From Streptomyces flaveus (lineage in GTDB: Bacteria > Actinomycetota > Actinomycetes > Streptomycetales > Streptomycetaceae), in the NCBI RefSeq assembly GCF_014647675.1, contig NZ_BMPQ01000016.1:1-64000 (forward strand): a DNA stretch of 64,000 nucleotides. Direction: 5' to 3'. The notes beneath the pieces were generated by a model. That model made no database searches and was not told the DNA's origin. It saw only the letters and a program-made list of their open reading frames with translations. This document shows positions 32,594 to 42,220 of this stretch, in pieces. Every line of letters begins with the position of its first letter. The stretch's first letter is position 1. Made by a program: the position numbers and the translations under genes.

Positions 32594-34555
32594 TCAGCGG
32601 TTGTCCCCCGGCACCCGCTGCGGGGTCCCGGGCTCGTCGACCCCGTCGAGAGTGGCATCCGGGCTGACGTGCGCGGATCCCGAGGTGGCGCCCGAGAAGG
32701 CCTTGGCGCCTCCGACGAACGGGACGCGGGCCCACGTACGGGACAGGTCGAGCTTCAGCGTCGGGGTGGTGGACGGCGGGTCGATGAGGCCCTGGTCGGT
32801 GCCCGCGACGATCAGCGCGAGACGGTGCCCGGCCGGGACGACGTGGTCGCTCGCGTGCAGGTCGAGGCTGATGGTGTACGGCTTGCCCGGCGTGAGCGGG
32901 ACACCCTTCAGGTCCGAGGCATGGTTGCCGAGATCGGCCCAGCCTCGGCTGAACACCGTGTAGTCGACGTCCGCGGTCTTCGCCTGCGTCTCCTTGTAGC
33001 AGGAGCTGTCACCCGTGGTGCTCGGGCCCCAGCAGCTGCGGTCGGTGAGCGTGGTGATGCCCTCGCCCGCGGCCGCGTAGTCACGGATGGTGTCCGGGCC
33101 GAGGTCGACAAGTACCGCCGACAGATGGGCCGTTGTGGTGCTCGGCGTGGCGGTGACGGTCACCTTGGAGGAGCCGGACAGCCGAAGGTCGCGGGTGAGC
33201 GGCTTCGTGGTGAATCCGGCCTTGCCGGCCGTGGACTGGTCGATCTGCGCGGCCCAGTCGGTCTCGTCCTGGCTCGGGTCGTCGGTGAAGGTCTCGGTGC
33301 CCGATCCGGTACGCAGTCCAAGGGTACCGACGCCCGCCTGTTCGCCCTTGCCGGGTCGCAGGCTCACGGTGTCCGTGCCGCGCGGCGGCCAGACCCTCGA
33401 CGTCTCCCACTTGTCGGGGGCGCGCTCGATGTCGGCCATCGGCTCGTCGTCGATGCCGTTGTCGTAGCCGAGGAGTTCGTGGTCGAACCAGCGGTGCAGG
33501 GTGTCCACCCACTCGGCGCGGCGGAAGTCGAAGGGGTCGACGTGGCCGGTCTGCGACAGCCAGATCTTGCGCTCGACACCGTTCTTCGCGAGGGCGTCCC
33601 ACCACTGGCCGAAGTGCTTGGCGCGGACGTTGAGGTCCTGCATGCCGTGGATGACGAACACGCTCGCGTCGACCTTGTGGGCGTCCTTCACGTGGTCGCG
33701 CTCGGTCCACAGTTTCGTCCAGTCGCCGGTGCGCGGAGCTCCTTCGACGAGCTTCTGCTGCACGGCGGCGCACTTGGTGCGGGCGTCGGGGCTCTCCACG
33801 TAGTTGGACAGCCAGTCGGGTCCGGAGTCGTACAGCGGGGCGCCCTTGGCGAAGTAGTAGTCGTACCAGGAGGAGATGGCCCCGATCGGGACGATCGTCT
33901 CCAGGCCCTCGACTCCCGTCGCGGCGACGCCGTTTGCGACGGTGCCGTCATAACTCTTGCCGATCATGCCGGTCTTGCCGTTGGTCCAGTCCGCCTTGGC
34001 CTTCGTGCTCCCCGTCCGGGAGGTGTAGCCCTTGGCCCGGCCGTTCAGCCAGTCGACGACGGCCTTCGCGGACTGGACGTCGGAGCGCCCGCCTACGTCC
34101 ACGCAGCCGTCGGAGCGGTTGGTGCCGGCGAAGTCGACGCCGACGAACGCGTAGCCGCGCGGCACGAAGTAGTTGTCGTAGAACAGCGGCATCTGGACGA
34201 CGTTGCCGTTCGCGTCGTACGTCTTCTTCTGGCTCTCGTTGCCGCGTCCGCAGCAGGAGTAGTACGGGCTGGCGTCCATGATCACGGGTATCTTGCGGCC
34301 CTGCCGGGCGAGTTCGCGGGGCCGGACGACATCGACGGCGACACGGTCCCTCTTCCCGTCCTTGTCGCCGTCGAGTCCGGTGTCCACCCACACGGACTCG
34401 CGTATCGCGTTGTCGTACGAGTACACGGGTTTACTCTCCCGCGGGGCGCTCTGTGCGGCGGCCGGGGTGAGGAGTGTGGCCATCAGGGCGGCGGTGGCCG
34501 CCGTCGCGAGCGTTCTCCAGGTCCTGAAGCGCATGACGCGCGCACGTGTCGGCAT
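32594..34555 (-). CDS. secreted Xaa-Pro dipeptidyl-peptidase (peptidase S15)
   Basis: The 653-aa protein has a signal peptide (about 1-37, hydrophobic core TLATAATAALMATLL) and an alpha/beta-hydrolase catalytic domain. The nucleophile elbow is GKSYDG with Ser201, the acid is likely Asp307 (GMQDLN) and the base His338 (QTGHVDP). A C-terminal jelly-roll X-Pro domain (residues 420-640) is typical of S15. It would release X-Pro dipeptides from peptides outside the cell. It diverges from a MerR gene that might regulate it. Confidence 0.9.
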   Translation of the reverse strand: MPTRARVMRFRTWRTLATAATAALMATLLTPAAAQSAPRESKPVYSYDNAIRESVWVDTGLDGDKDGKRDRVAVDVVRPRELARQGRKIPVIMDASPYYSCCGRGNESQKKTYDANGNVVQMPLFYDNYFVPRGYAFVGVDFAGTNRSDGCVDVGGRSDVQSAKAVVDWLNGRAKGYTSRTGSTKAKADWTNGKTGMIGKSYDGTVANGVAATGVEGLETIVPIGAISSWYDYYFAKGAPLYDSGPDWLSNYVESPDARTKCAAVQQKLVEGAPRTGDWTKLWTERDHVKDAHKVDASVFVIHGMQDLNVRAKHFGQWWDALAKNGVERKIWLSQTGHVDPFDFRRAEWVDTLHRWFDHELLGYDNGIDDEPMADIERAPDKWETSRVWPPRGTDTVSLRPGKGEQAGVGTLGLRTGSGTETFTDDPSQDETDWAAQIDQSTAGKAGFTTKPLTRDLRLSGSSKVTVTATPSTTTAHLSAVLVDLGPDTIRDYAAAGEGITTLTDRSCWGPSTTGDSSCYKETQAKTADVDYTVFSRGWADLGNHASDLKGVPLTPGKPYTISLDLHASDHVVPAGHRLALIVAGTDQGLIDPPSTTPTLKLDLSRTWARVPFVGGAKAFSGATSGSAHVSPDATLDGVDEPGTPQRVPGDNR

Positions 34556-34690
34556 GGGCGGAAGGTACCCCGGTCAACTCCTGGGCAAAAGAGGGCCGTT
34601 CGGGATCCGAAGGGGCGAACGCGTCCTGCGGGAAGGATGGTCAGGAGACCGTCTCTGAACGGTCCGTGCTTTCCCACCGCTGGTGAGACA

Positions 34691-34703
34691 GCAATACTGT
34701 TGC
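34691..34703. promoter_or_regulatory. short inverted repeat in the merR/S15 divergent promoter
   Basis: GCAATACTGTTGC has 4-bp inverted arms (GCAA/TTGC) around TACTG and lies about 45 bp upstream of the MerR start, within the 190-bp divergent spacer. MerR regulators bind short inverted repeats in promoters, so it is a candidate operator. Confidence 0.35.
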
Positions 34704-34745
34704 ACCGCACCCGGGCGTTACCGCAGTACGCGAAGGAGCAGCGCC

Positions 34746-35453
34746 ATGGCGACGGATATCGAGGAGCCGAAGCTCACCGTCGACGAGCTGGCCGCGCGTG
34801 CGGGTGTCACGGTGCGTACGGTGCGCTTCTACAGCACCAAGGGTCTGCTGCCGCCGCCCGTGATCGGTCCGCGTCGCGTCGGGCACTACGGGCAGGCTCA
34901 TCTGTCCCGGCTGGCGCTGATCGAGGAGTTGCAGCGTCAGGGGATGACGCTGGCCGCGATCGAGCGGTATCTGGAGCAGTTGCCGGCCGACCTGAGTGCC
35001 CATGACCTGGCGATCCACCGTGCCGTGGTGGCCTCGTGGGCGCCCGAGTCGACCGAGGAGATGAGCCGCGCCGAGCTGGAGCGCCGGGCGGGGCGCCCGC
35101 TGGGCGAGGAGGACCTGGACCGGCTCGCCGCGATGAACGTCGTCGTACGGACTTCGGACGCGCAGGCTTATCAGGTGGATCCGGGGCTGCTGCGGCTGGG
35201 CCTACAACTGCTCGACGTGCCGATCGCGCACGAGACGATCCTCGCCGCGCGTGCGGTCCTGCTGGAGCACACGCGCGCGGCGGCCCGGGAACTGTCCCGG
35301 CTGCTGCGCGACGAGATGTCCGGGCATGAGTCGATGGCGGCGGTGAAGTCCCTGTCGGCGCATATGCAGCCGCTGGTGGTGCAGGCGCTGCTGACCACGT
35401 TCCAGCGCTCCCTCAACGAGGAGTTGCGGGAGTGGCTCAAGAGCCCACGGTGA
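34746..35453 (+). CDS. MerR family transcriptional regulator
   Basis: The 235-aa protein has a canonical MerR N-terminal winged helix: LTVDELAARAGVTVRTVRFY then STKGLLPPPVIGPRRVGHYG, followed by the dimer helix LALIEELQRQGMTLAAIERY. The C-terminal 140 residues are helical and lack Cys clusters, so a metal sensor is unlikely and a small-molecule effector more probable. The ATG at 34746 follows AAGGAG by 7-8 bp. It is divergent from the S15 peptidase and convergent with fadB, with a hairpin between. Confidence 0.9.
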   Translation: MATDIEEPKLTVDELAARAGVTVRTVRFYSTKGLLPPPVIGPRRVGHYGQAHLSRLALIEELQRQGMTLAAIERYLEQLPADLSAHDLAIHRAVVASWAPESTEEMSRAELERRAGRPLGEEDLDRLAAMNVVVRTSDAQAYQVDPGLLRLGLQLLDVPIAHETILAARAVLLEHTRAAARELSRLLRDEMSGHESMAAVKSLSAHMQPLVVQALLTTFQRSLNEELREWLKSPR

Positions 35454-35455
35454 GC

Positions 35456-35484
35456 GGGGCCGTTCCGGTCTCCCGAACGGCCCC
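35456..35484. terminator. bidirectional hairpin between merR and fadB
   Basis: GGGGCCGTTC and GAACGGCCCC form a perfect 10-bp stem with a 9-nt loop in the 50-bp gap between two converging genes. Confidence 0.65.
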
Positions 35485-35503
35485 CGCCCGCACCGTACTT
35501 ACC

Positions 35504-37690
35504 TCACGCGTCGCTGAACCGCTCCCCCTTCTCCGCCTTCTGGACGAGCAGCGCCGGTGGCGTGAACCGCTCCCCGTAGCGCTCGGCGAGCTCACGCGCG
35601 CGGGCCACGAATCCGGGCAGGCCGGCACCTGCCCCGGCGTAGCCGTCGTAGCCGTTGATGTACTGCAGGACGCCACCGGTCCAGCCGGGGAAGCCGATCC
35701 CGAGGATGGACCCGATGTTGGCGTCGGCGACGGACGTCAGTACGCCCTCCTCCAGGAGCCTGACCGTGTCCAGGGCCTCGGAGAAGAGCATGCGCTCCTG
35801 CATGTCCCTGAAGGGGATCTCGGCGCCTTCGCGCGTGAAGTGCTCGCGCAGTCCGGGCCAGAGCCCCGCGCGCTTCCCGTCGACGTACTCGTAGAAGCCC
35901 GCGCCGCCGCTGCGGCCCGTACGGCCGAACTCGTCGACCATGCGGTCGATCACCGCCTCGGCGGGATGCGTCACCCAGGTGCCGCCGGATTCCTCCACGG
36001 CCCGCTTCGTCTCGGCGCGGATCTTGCGCGGCAGGGTGAGCGTCAGCTCGTCCATGAGGGAGAGGACCTTGGCCGGATAGCCGGCCTGGGCCGCGGCCTG
36101 CTCGACGGAGGCGGGCTCGATGCCCTCGCCGACCATCGCCACGCCCTCGTCGAGGAAGTGCCCGATGACCCGGGAGGTGAAGAAGCCGCGCGAGTCGTTG
36201 ACGACGATCGGGGTCTTCTTGATCTGCCGCACGAGGTCGAAGGCGCGCGCCAGGGCTTCCTCGCCGGTCCGCTCGCCCTTGATGATCTCGACGAGCGGCA
36301 TCTTGTCGACGGGCGAGAAGAAGTGCAGCCCGACGAAGTCGGCCTGCCGCTCGACGCCTTCGGCGAGTGCGGTGATCGGCAGCGTCGAGGTGTTGGAGCA
36401 CAGCAGTGCGTCCGGCTCGACGATGTGCTGGATCTCCTGGAACACCTTGTGCTTGAGCGCCGGGTCCTCGAAGACGGCCTCGATCACGGCGTCACAGCCC
36501 GCGAGGTCCTGCGGGTCGGCGGTGGGCGTGATGCGGGAGAGCAGTTCGTCGGCCTTCTCCTGCGTCGTACGTCCCCGGGAGACGGCCTTGGCGCAGAGCT
36601 TCTCGGAGTAGCCCTTGCCCTTGGCCGCCGCCTCGGCCGACACGTCCTTGAGGACGACGTCGATGCCCGCGCGTGCGCACGAGTAGGCGATGCCCGCGCC
36701 CATCATCCCCGCGCCCAGGACGGCGACCTTGCGGACCTGACGCGGCTCGACGCCCTTGGGGCGGTTGGCGCCGGAGTTGACGGCCTGGAGGTCGAAGAAG
36801 AAGGCCTGGATCATGTTCTTGGAGGTCTGGCCCGCGGCCAGCTCCACGAAGTAGCGCGACTCGATGACCTGCGCGGTCTCGAAGTCCACCTGGGAGCCCT
36901 CGACCGCCGCCGCGAGGATGTTGCGCGGGGCCGGGTAGGGCGCGCCACCCGTCTGCTTGCGCAGGCTCGCCGGGAAGGCGGGCAGGTTCGCCGCGAACCT
37001 GGGGCTGGACGGCGTGCCGCCCGGGATGCGGTAGCCGGGCTTGTCCCAGGGCTGCGAGGACTCGGGGTTGGCCTCGATGAAGGCGCGGGCCTTGGCGAGC
37101 AACTCCTCCTGTGTAGCGGCCACTTCGTGGACGAGACCGTTCTCCAGCGCGCGCCGCGGACTGTACTGGGTGCCCTGGAGAAGCACCTTCAGCAGGGCGT
37201 CGGCGATACCCAGGAGGCGTACGGTCCTGACGACACCGCCGCCTCCGGGCAGCAGGCCGAGCGTGACCTCCGGGCAGCCGATCTTGGAACCGGGGGCGTC
37301 GAGGGCGACACGGTGGTGACAGGCCAGGGCGATCTCGTAACCGCCGCCCAGGGCCGCGCCGTTCATCGCGGCGACGACGGGCTTGCCCAGCGTCTCGATA
37401 CGGCGGAGGTCGCGCTTGATGGCGAGGGCCCGCTCGAAGGCGTACTGGGCGTTCTCGGGGGTGACCGCGATCAGTTCGCGCAGGTCGCCGCCCGCGAAGA
37501 AGGTCTTCTTGGCGGAGGTGAAGATGATGCCGCGGATGGAGTCCTTCTCGGCCTCCAGGCGGTCGGCGGTCGCGGTGAGCGACTCCCGGAACCCCTGGTT
37601 CATGGTGTTCGTGGACTGGTTCGGATCGTCGAGGACGAGGGTGACGAGGCCGGTCCTGTCCTGTTCCCAGCGGATGGTGCTCTCGGTCAT
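35504..37690 (-). CDS. fadB: fatty acid oxidation multifunctional protein: enoyl-CoA hydratase / 3-hydroxyacyl-CoA dehydrogenase
   Basis: The 728-aa fusion carries out the two middle steps of beta-oxidation. The N-terminal crotonase domain has FFAGGDLREL near 65 and MNGAALGGGYEIALA near 107. The dehydrogenase part begins near 326 with the NAD-binding KVAVLGAGMMGAGIAYSCAR and contains SNTSTLPITALAEGVER and HFFSPVDKMPLVEII, the 3HCDH signature. The C-terminal 3HCDH domain includes DEFGRTGRSGGAGFYEY. ATG 37690 (MTESTIRW) is preferred over an upstream TTG. It lies 57 bp downstream of the thiolase gene, forming a fadAB-type operon. Confidence 0.95.
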   Translation of the reverse strand: MTESTIRWEQDRTGLVTLVLDDPNQSTNTMNQGFRESLTATADRLEAEKDSIRGIIFTSAKKTFFAGGDLRELIAVTPENAQYAFERALAIKRDLRRIETLGKPVVAAMNGAALGGGYEIALACHHRVALDAPGSKIGCPEVTLGLLPGGGGVVRTVRLLGIADALLKVLLQGTQYSPRRALENGLVHEVAATQEELLAKARAFIEANPESSQPWDKPGYRIPGGTPSSPRFAANLPAFPASLRKQTGGAPYPAPRNILAAAVEGSQVDFETAQVIESRYFVELAAGQTSKNMIQAFFFDLQAVNSGANRPKGVEPRQVRKVAVLGAGMMGAGIAYSCARAGIDVVLKDVSAEAAAKGKGYSEKLCAKAVSRGRTTQEKADELLSRITPTADPQDLAGCDAVIEAVFEDPALKHKVFQEIQHIVEPDALLCSNTSTLPITALAEGVERQADFVGLHFFSPVDKMPLVEIIKGERTGEEALARAFDLVRQIKKTPIVVNDSRGFFTSRVIGHFLDEGVAMVGEGIEPASVEQAAAQAGYPAKVLSLMDELTLTLPRKIRAETKRAVEESGGTWVTHPAEAVIDRMVDEFGRTGRSGGAGFYEYVDGKRAGLWPGLREHFTREGAEIPFRDMQERMLFSEALDTVRLLEEGVLTSVADANIGSILGIGFPGWTGGVLQYINGYDGYAGAGAGLPGFVARARELAERYGERFTPPALLVQKAEKGERFSDA

Positions 37691-37747
37691 GGCTTGTTTC
37701 TCCGTAAGGGGACGCCGCAAGGGCCGTAAGGGGGACGGACAGGACGT

Positions 37748-38962
37748 TCAGAGACGCTCGACGATCGTGGCGATGCCCATGCCGCCGCCGACGCACAGCG
37801 TGGCGAGGCCGAACCGCTTGTCCTGGCGCTCCAGTTCGTCGACGAGGGTGCCGAGGATCATCGCTCCGGTGGCGCCCAGGGGGTGACCGAGTGCGATCGC
37901 TCCGCCGTTGACGTTCACCTTGTCCAGCGACAGGTCCATGTCCCGCACGAAGCGGAGCACGACGGCGGCGAAGGCTTCGTTGATCTCGACCAGGTCGATG
38001 TCGTCGATGGTCAGCCCGGCCTTGGCGAGCGCCTTGCGGGTGGCGGGCGCGGGCCCCGTGAGCATGATCGTGGGCTCGGAGCCGGAGACGGCGGCGGCGA
38101 CGATACGGGCGCGCGGCCTCAGCCCGTACCGCTCCCCCACCTCGCGCGAACCGATCGCCACCAGCGACGCGCCGTCCACGATGCCGGAGGAGTTGCCCGC
38201 GTGGTGCACGTGGTCGATCTTCTCCACCCAGTGGTACTTCTGCAGCGCCACGGCGTCGAAGCCGCCCAGGTCACCGATGTCCGCGAACGACGGCTTGAGG
38301 CCGGCCAGCGAGTCGGCGGTGGTGCCGGGGCGCAGGTGCTCGTCGTGGTCCAGGACGACGAGTCCGCTGCGGTCCTTCACCGGCACGACGGACCGCTCGA
38401 AACGGCCGTCCTTCCAGGCCGCGGCGGCACGCTCCTGGGACAGGGCCGCGTACTCGTCGACGTCCCGGCGCGTAAAGCCCTCGATGGTGGCGATGAGGTC
38501 GGCGCCGATGCCCTGGGGGACGAAGTTGGTGGCGATGTTGGTCATCGGGTCGGCGAACCAGGCGCCGCCGTCGGAGGCCATCGGCACCCGCGACATCGAC
38601 TCGACACCGCCCGCGAGCACCAGGTCCTCCCAGCCCGAACGGACCTTCATCGCGGCGAGGTTGACGGCTTCGAGGCCGGAGGCACAGAAGCGGTTCTCCT
38701 GGACGCCCGCCACCGTGTCGGGCAGTCCGGACGCGATGGCGGCGATCCGCGCGATGTCCGAACCCTGGTCGCCGACCGGGCCGACGACACCGAGCACGAT
38801 GTCGTCGATCGCCGCCGGGTCGAGGTCCGGGAAGCGGCCCCGGATCTCGTGGATGAGCCCGACGACGAGGTCGATGGGCTTCGTGCCGTGCAGGGCGCCG
38901 TTCGCCTTGCCGCGCCCGCGCGGGGTGCGGATCGCGTCGTACACGTACGCTTCGGTGCTCAC
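37748..38962 (-). CDS. fadA: acetyl-CoA C-acyltransferase (thiolase)
   Basis: This 404-aa enzyme performs the final thiolytic step of beta-oxidation. The acyl-enzyme Cys is in QENRFCASGLEAVNLAAMKV (near 92), the catalytic His in NGGAIALGHPLGATGA (near 358) and the second Cys in LCVGGGMGIATI (near 390). A GTG start at 38962 is followed by STEAYVYDAIRTPRG, the usual thiolase N-terminus. It is cotranscribed with fadB, and together they form a trifunctional system. Confidence 0.95.
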   Translation of the reverse strand: MSTEAYVYDAIRTPRGRGKANGALHGTKPIDLVVGLIHEIRGRFPDLDPAAIDDIVLGVVGPVGDQGSDIARIAAIASGLPDTVAGVQENRFCASGLEAVNLAAMKVRSGWEDLVLAGGVESMSRVPMASDGGAWFADPMTNIATNFVPQGIGADLIATIEGFTRRDVDEYAALSQERAAAAWKDGRFERSVVPVKDRSGLVVLDHDEHLRPGTTADSLAGLKPSFADIGDLGGFDAVALQKYHWVEKIDHVHHAGNSSGIVDGASLVAIGSREVGERYGLRPRARIVAAAVSGSEPTIMLTGPAPATRKALAKAGLTIDDIDLVEINEAFAAVVLRFVRDMDLSLDKVNVNGGAIALGHPLGATGAMILGTLVDELERQDKRFGLATLCVGGGMGIATIVERL

Positions 38963-39037
38963 TGGTCAGCCTTTCGAGGAGGGTTGCTCAGGCGCGGAGG
39001 GTTGCTCAGGCGCGAGGATCCGCCGCTTCATCCGGGT

Positions 39038-40177
39038 TCATTCGGGGCCGCCCTTCAGGAGGCCGGGTACGTCCCAGTCGCGGGCCACGTCCTCGGTGTC
39101 GGCGCCCGGCTGCGCGGGCCCGCCGCGGACCGAGGTGTGGGTGGCGGAGAAGCGGGGGGCGGGGGCGGGCTGGGTGATGCCGCCGTGGTCGGTGAAGGTG
39201 CCGCGGGCGGCGAGGTGCGGGTGGTGCGGCGCCTCGCTCAGGGAGAGGACCGGCGCCACGCACGCGTCGGAGCCCTCGAAGAGTGCGGTCCATTCCTCGC
39301 GCGTACGGGTCTTGAAGCGGGCCGCGACCGCCTCGCGCAGCTCGCCCCAGCGCGCCGGGTCCTTGTGGGCCGAGGCGTGTTCCGGGATGCCGAGGACGTC
39401 CACGAACTCCGCGTAGAACTGCTTCTCGAGCGCGCCCACCGCCATGTGCTGGCCGTCGGCCGTCTCGTACGTGCCGTAGTACGGGCAGCCTCCGTCGAGG
39501 AGGTTGGCGCCGCGCCGGTCCTGCCAGCGGCCGGCGGCCAGCATGCCGTGGATCATCGCGGCCAGGTGCGTGGCACCGTCGACGATGGCCGCGTCCACGA
39601 TCTGTCCGGTGCCGGTCGCGCGGGCGTGGTGGAGGGCGGCGAGGACGCCGACGACGAGATAGAGCGAGCCGCCCGCGTAGTCGCCGAGCAGGTTCGCGGG
39701 GACGGCGGGCGGTGCGTCCGGGTCGCCGATCATGCCGAGGGTGCCGGTCAGCGCGATGTACGCGATGTCGTGGCCCGCGCGCTGGGCGAGCGGGCCCTGC
39801 TGGCCCCAGCCGGTCATCCGTCCGTAGACGAGCTTCGAGTTGCGGGCGTGGCAGGTCTCGGGGCCGACGCCGAGGCGCTCGGCGACGCCCGGGCGGTAGC
39901 CCTCGATGAGAATGTCGGCGCGTTCGACCAGGTCGAGGACGCGGGCCGGGCCGTCGTCCGCCTTCAGGTCGACGAGCACGGAGCGCTTGTTGCGGTTGGT
40001 GATGTCGTAGTCCGGGTTGATGACGAGGCCCGCGCCGCCGGGCCGGTCCACACGGACGACATCGGCGCCCAGGTCGGCGAGGAGCATGGCGGCGAACGGT
40101 CCGGGTCCGATACCGGCCAGCTCGACCACGCGCACCCCGGCGAGCGGGCCGTGCCCTGCCGTCCCTGTCGCTGTCAT
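39038..40177 (-). CDS. CaiB/BaiF family CoA-transferase / alpha-methylacyl-CoA racemase-like
   Basis: The 379-aa enzyme belongs to class III CoA transferases. It has LAGVRVVELAGIGPGPFAAM at the N-terminus, LIEGYRPGVAERLGVGPE near 90, and both racemase-type residues: the His-Asp in AGHDIAYIALTG near 125 and Asp in LGDYAGGSLY near 155. That pair matches alpha-methylacyl-CoA racemase, which epimerises branched acyl-CoAs before beta-oxidation and fits the neighbouring fadAB. Starts at ATG 40177 rather than the adjacent upstream TTG. It lies 75 bp upstream of the thiolase gene in the same direction. Confidence 0.88.
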   Translation of the reverse strand: MTATGTAGHGPLAGVRVVELAGIGPGPFAAMLLADLGADVVRVDRPGGAGLVINPDYDITNRNKRSVLVDLKADDGPARVLDLVERADILIEGYRPGVAERLGVGPETCHARNSKLVYGRMTGWGQQGPLAQRAGHDIAYIALTGTLGMIGDPDAPPAVPANLLGDYAGGSLYLVVGVLAALHHARATGTGQIVDAAIVDGATHLAAMIHGMLAAGRWQDRRGANLLDGGCPYYGTYETADGQHMAVGALEKQFYAEFVDVLGIPEHASAHKDPARWGELREAVAARFKTRTREEWTALFEGSDACVAPVLSLSEAPHHPHLAARGTFTDHGGITQPAPAPRFSATHTSVRGGPAQPGADTEDVARDWDVPGLLKGGPE

Positions 40178-40326
40178 CAAGCCCCCAACACTGTGACACT
40201 ACTGATGTAACACCCGTGATGCTAAGAACGCGTTCCACGCCGCACAAGACTTTGGCAAGCAAGCGCTTAGCCACTCCGCTCAACCATTCTCAACGCCCGG
40301 CGCCGACAAGGGAATCGCCAAGGGAA

Positions 40327-40707
40327 TCAGCGCGCCTCGAGCTCCGCTATGAACTTCTTCGGAGCGATCGTGCGGTAACTCTCCTCGATCCAGTCGCACA
40401 GCAGCTCAGCGGCCGGGGAGCCCTCCTCATCCAGCGGGATGCTCACCCAGCCCGCCTTCCCGAGCCCGTACCCGGCGGGCTCCGCGCCCGGCGAGGTCAT
40501 CGCGTGGGCGTGCGCCGCCTCGTCCTTGAGCTTCACCGTCATGCCCATGGGATAGCTGCCGTCGGTCACACCGAGGAAGACGAACACCTTCTTGTTGACC
40601 TTCGCGACGGTCTCGCCCCAGGGGAACTCCTCGGTCGCACCCGGCAGTCCGAGGGCGAACTCGCGCACTTTCTCCCATTTCTTCAGGGCGTTCTCGGTCA
40701 CGGCCAC
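40327..40707 (-). CDS. MmcQ/YjbR family protein
   Basis: The 126-aa protein is a small alpha/beta protein of the CyaY-like YjbR fold, with LPGATEEFPWGETVAKVNKK and VSIPLDEEGSPAAELLCDWI as recognisable stretches. Members bind DNA or remain uncharacterised. The GTG at 40707 is preferred because GGAGG stands 6 bp upstream; the in-frame ATG at 40749 would add 14 residues. Function unknown. Divergent from the saccharopine-dehydrogenase-like gene. Confidence 0.82.
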   Translation of the reverse strand: MAVTENALKKWEKVREFALGLPGATEEFPWGETVAKVNKKVFVFLGVTDGSYPMGMTVKLKDEAAHAHAMTSPGAEPAGYGLGKAGWVSIPLDEEGSPAAELLCDWIEESYRTIAPKKFIAELEAR

Positions 40708-40821
40708 GGCTGCCTCCGGTTCTTGGTGCGGCTCCTCGCACGGGGCCATGGTTCGGCTCCTCGCACTTCACGCTAACCTCAGCCACCGACAACGGCGCGG
40801 GGTGCAGGGCAGAGAGGTGCC

Positions 40822-42012
40822 ATGAGCAGGCAGAACGGGACGGAGCGGGCGTATGACGTCGTGCTCTTCGGGGCCACGGGTTTCGTCGGAAGGCTCACCG
40901 CGGAGTACCTCGCCGCGCATGCGCCCGAGGGGCTGCGTTGGGCGATCGCGGCACGCGACACCGCGAAGCTGGAGCGGCTGCGCGAGCGGCTGGCCTCGAT
41001 CGACCCGGACTGCGCTCAGCTGCCCCTGCTCCGGGCGGACGTCGCAGATCCGGCCTCCCTGCGCGAACTCGCGGCCCACGCGCGCGTGGTGGCCACGACC
41101 GTCGGGCCGTACCTGAAGTACGGCGAGGAGCTGCTCGCCGCCTGCGCGGACACCGGCACCGACTATGTCGACCTCTGTGGAGAGCCCGAGTTCGTGGACC
41201 TCATGTATGTGCGGCACGACGCACGCGCGCGTGAGACCGGCGCGCGGCTGGTGCACGCGTGCGGCTTCGACTCCATTCCGCACGACCTGGGCGCGTACTT
41301 CACGGTCCGTCAGCTTCCCGAAGGGGTGCCGCTGACCGTTGACGGATTCGTGCGCGCCGACGGGATGTTCTCGGGCGGTACGTTCGGCTCGGCCCTGAAC
41401 CAGTTCTCGCGCGGGCCACAGATGGCTGCCGCGGCGCGGGACCGAGGGCGGCACGAGCCACGGCCGACGGGCCGACGGGCGTACGCACCGCTGAGCGCGC
41501 CCCGGTACGCCAAGGAGGTGGGGGCGTGGGCGGTGCCGCTGCCCACGATCGACGCACAGATCGTGCAGCGCTCGGCCCGGGCCCTGGAGCGGTACGGGCC
41601 CGACTTCCGCTACCGGCACTACGCGGCGGCCAAGCGGCTGCCGTTCGCGGTGGGCGGGGTGGCCGCGGCCGGTGCGGCCTTCGCGGCGGCGCAGCTGCCG
41701 CCGACCCGGCGCTGGCTGTCGGACCGGCTCAAGCCCGGGGAGGGGCCGAGCGAGGAGAAGCGGGCGAGGAGCTGGTTCTCGGTGCGGTTCGTGGGCGAGG
41801 GCGGCGGGCGCCGCGTCTTCACGGAGGTCGCGGGCGGCGATCCCGGTTACGGCGAGACCGCCAAGATGCTCGCCGAGTCCGCCCTGTGCCTGGCCTTCGA
41901 CGAACTGCCCCCGACATCGGGCCAGGTCACCACCGCGGTGGCGATGGGCGACAGGCTCATCGAGCGCCTGCGGGAGGCGGGGATCAGCTTCCGGGTCGCG
42001 GCTTCCCGCTAG
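40822..42012 (+). CDS. saccharopine dehydrogenase-like oxidoreductase (trans-acting enoyl reductase type)
   Basis: The 396-aa protein has an NAD(P)-binding Rossmann fold at the N-terminus (DVVLFGATGFVGRLTAEYLA, 12-31), then ARVVATTVGPYLKYGEELLA and the family pattern TDYVDLCGEPEFVD. A central hydrophobic stretch (LPFAVGGVAAAGAAFAAAQL near 275) suggests membrane association. Related mycobacterial proteins act as trans-acting enoyl reductases in phthiocerol/glycolipid synthesis, which is inference only here. ATG 40822 follows AGAGAGG. Confidence 0.85.
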   Translation: MSRQNGTERAYDVVLFGATGFVGRLTAEYLAAHAPEGLRWAIAARDTAKLERLRERLASIDPDCAQLPLLRADVADPASLRELAAHARVVATTVGPYLKYGEELLAACADTGTDYVDLCGEPEFVDLMYVRHDARARETGARLVHACGFDSIPHDLGAYFTVRQLPEGVPLTVDGFVRADGMFSGGTFGSALNQFSRGPQMAAAARDRGRHEPRPTGRRAYAPLSAPRYAKEVGAWAVPLPTIDAQIVQRSARALERYGPDFRYRHYAAAKRLPFAVGGVAAAGAAFAAAQLPPTRRWLSDRLKPGEGPSEEKRARSWFSVRFVGEGGGRRVFTEVAGGDPGYGETAKMLAESALCLAFDELPPTSGQVTTAVAMGDRLIERLREAGISFRVAASR

Positions 42013-42017
42013 CTGAC

Positions 42018-42158
42018 CTACCAGCCCATGACCGTGTAGATCATCCCTACTATCCAGCCGACCCCGGCGAGGACCGCGAGGATCAGACCCGCCATCAGGA
42101 CGCGCTCGACGGGCTGGCTGGGGGTGGCGGTGGGCTTCGTGGCGCGGTGTGTCGTCAT
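42018..42158 (-). CDS. small single-pass membrane protein (46 aa)
   Basis: The predicted peptide starts MTTHRATKPTATPSQPVERV and ends in one hydrophobic helix, LMAGLILAVLAGVGWIVGMI, followed by YTVMGW. The Thr/Pro-rich head is polar, so an inner-membrane protein with a short cytoplasmic tail is likely. The ribosome site is weak and the start uncertain (an in-frame start at 42203 exists). Convergent with the preceding gene at 5 bp. Function unknown. Confidence 0.6.
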   Translation of the reverse strand: MTTHRATKPTATPSQPVERVLMAGLILAVLAGVGWIVGMIYTVMGW

Positions 42159-42220
42159 GCGGGCCAGCCTGCCGAGCACGACGGGGCCCTGGCATCCGTA
42201 CAAGTACTCAGAACAAGTAC

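Noticed and set aside
37883..40210. 775-aa plus-strand frame opposite fadA and the CaiB-type gene
   Set aside because: Antisense to two genes with conserved active-site motifs; repetitive Val/Gly/Arg composition.
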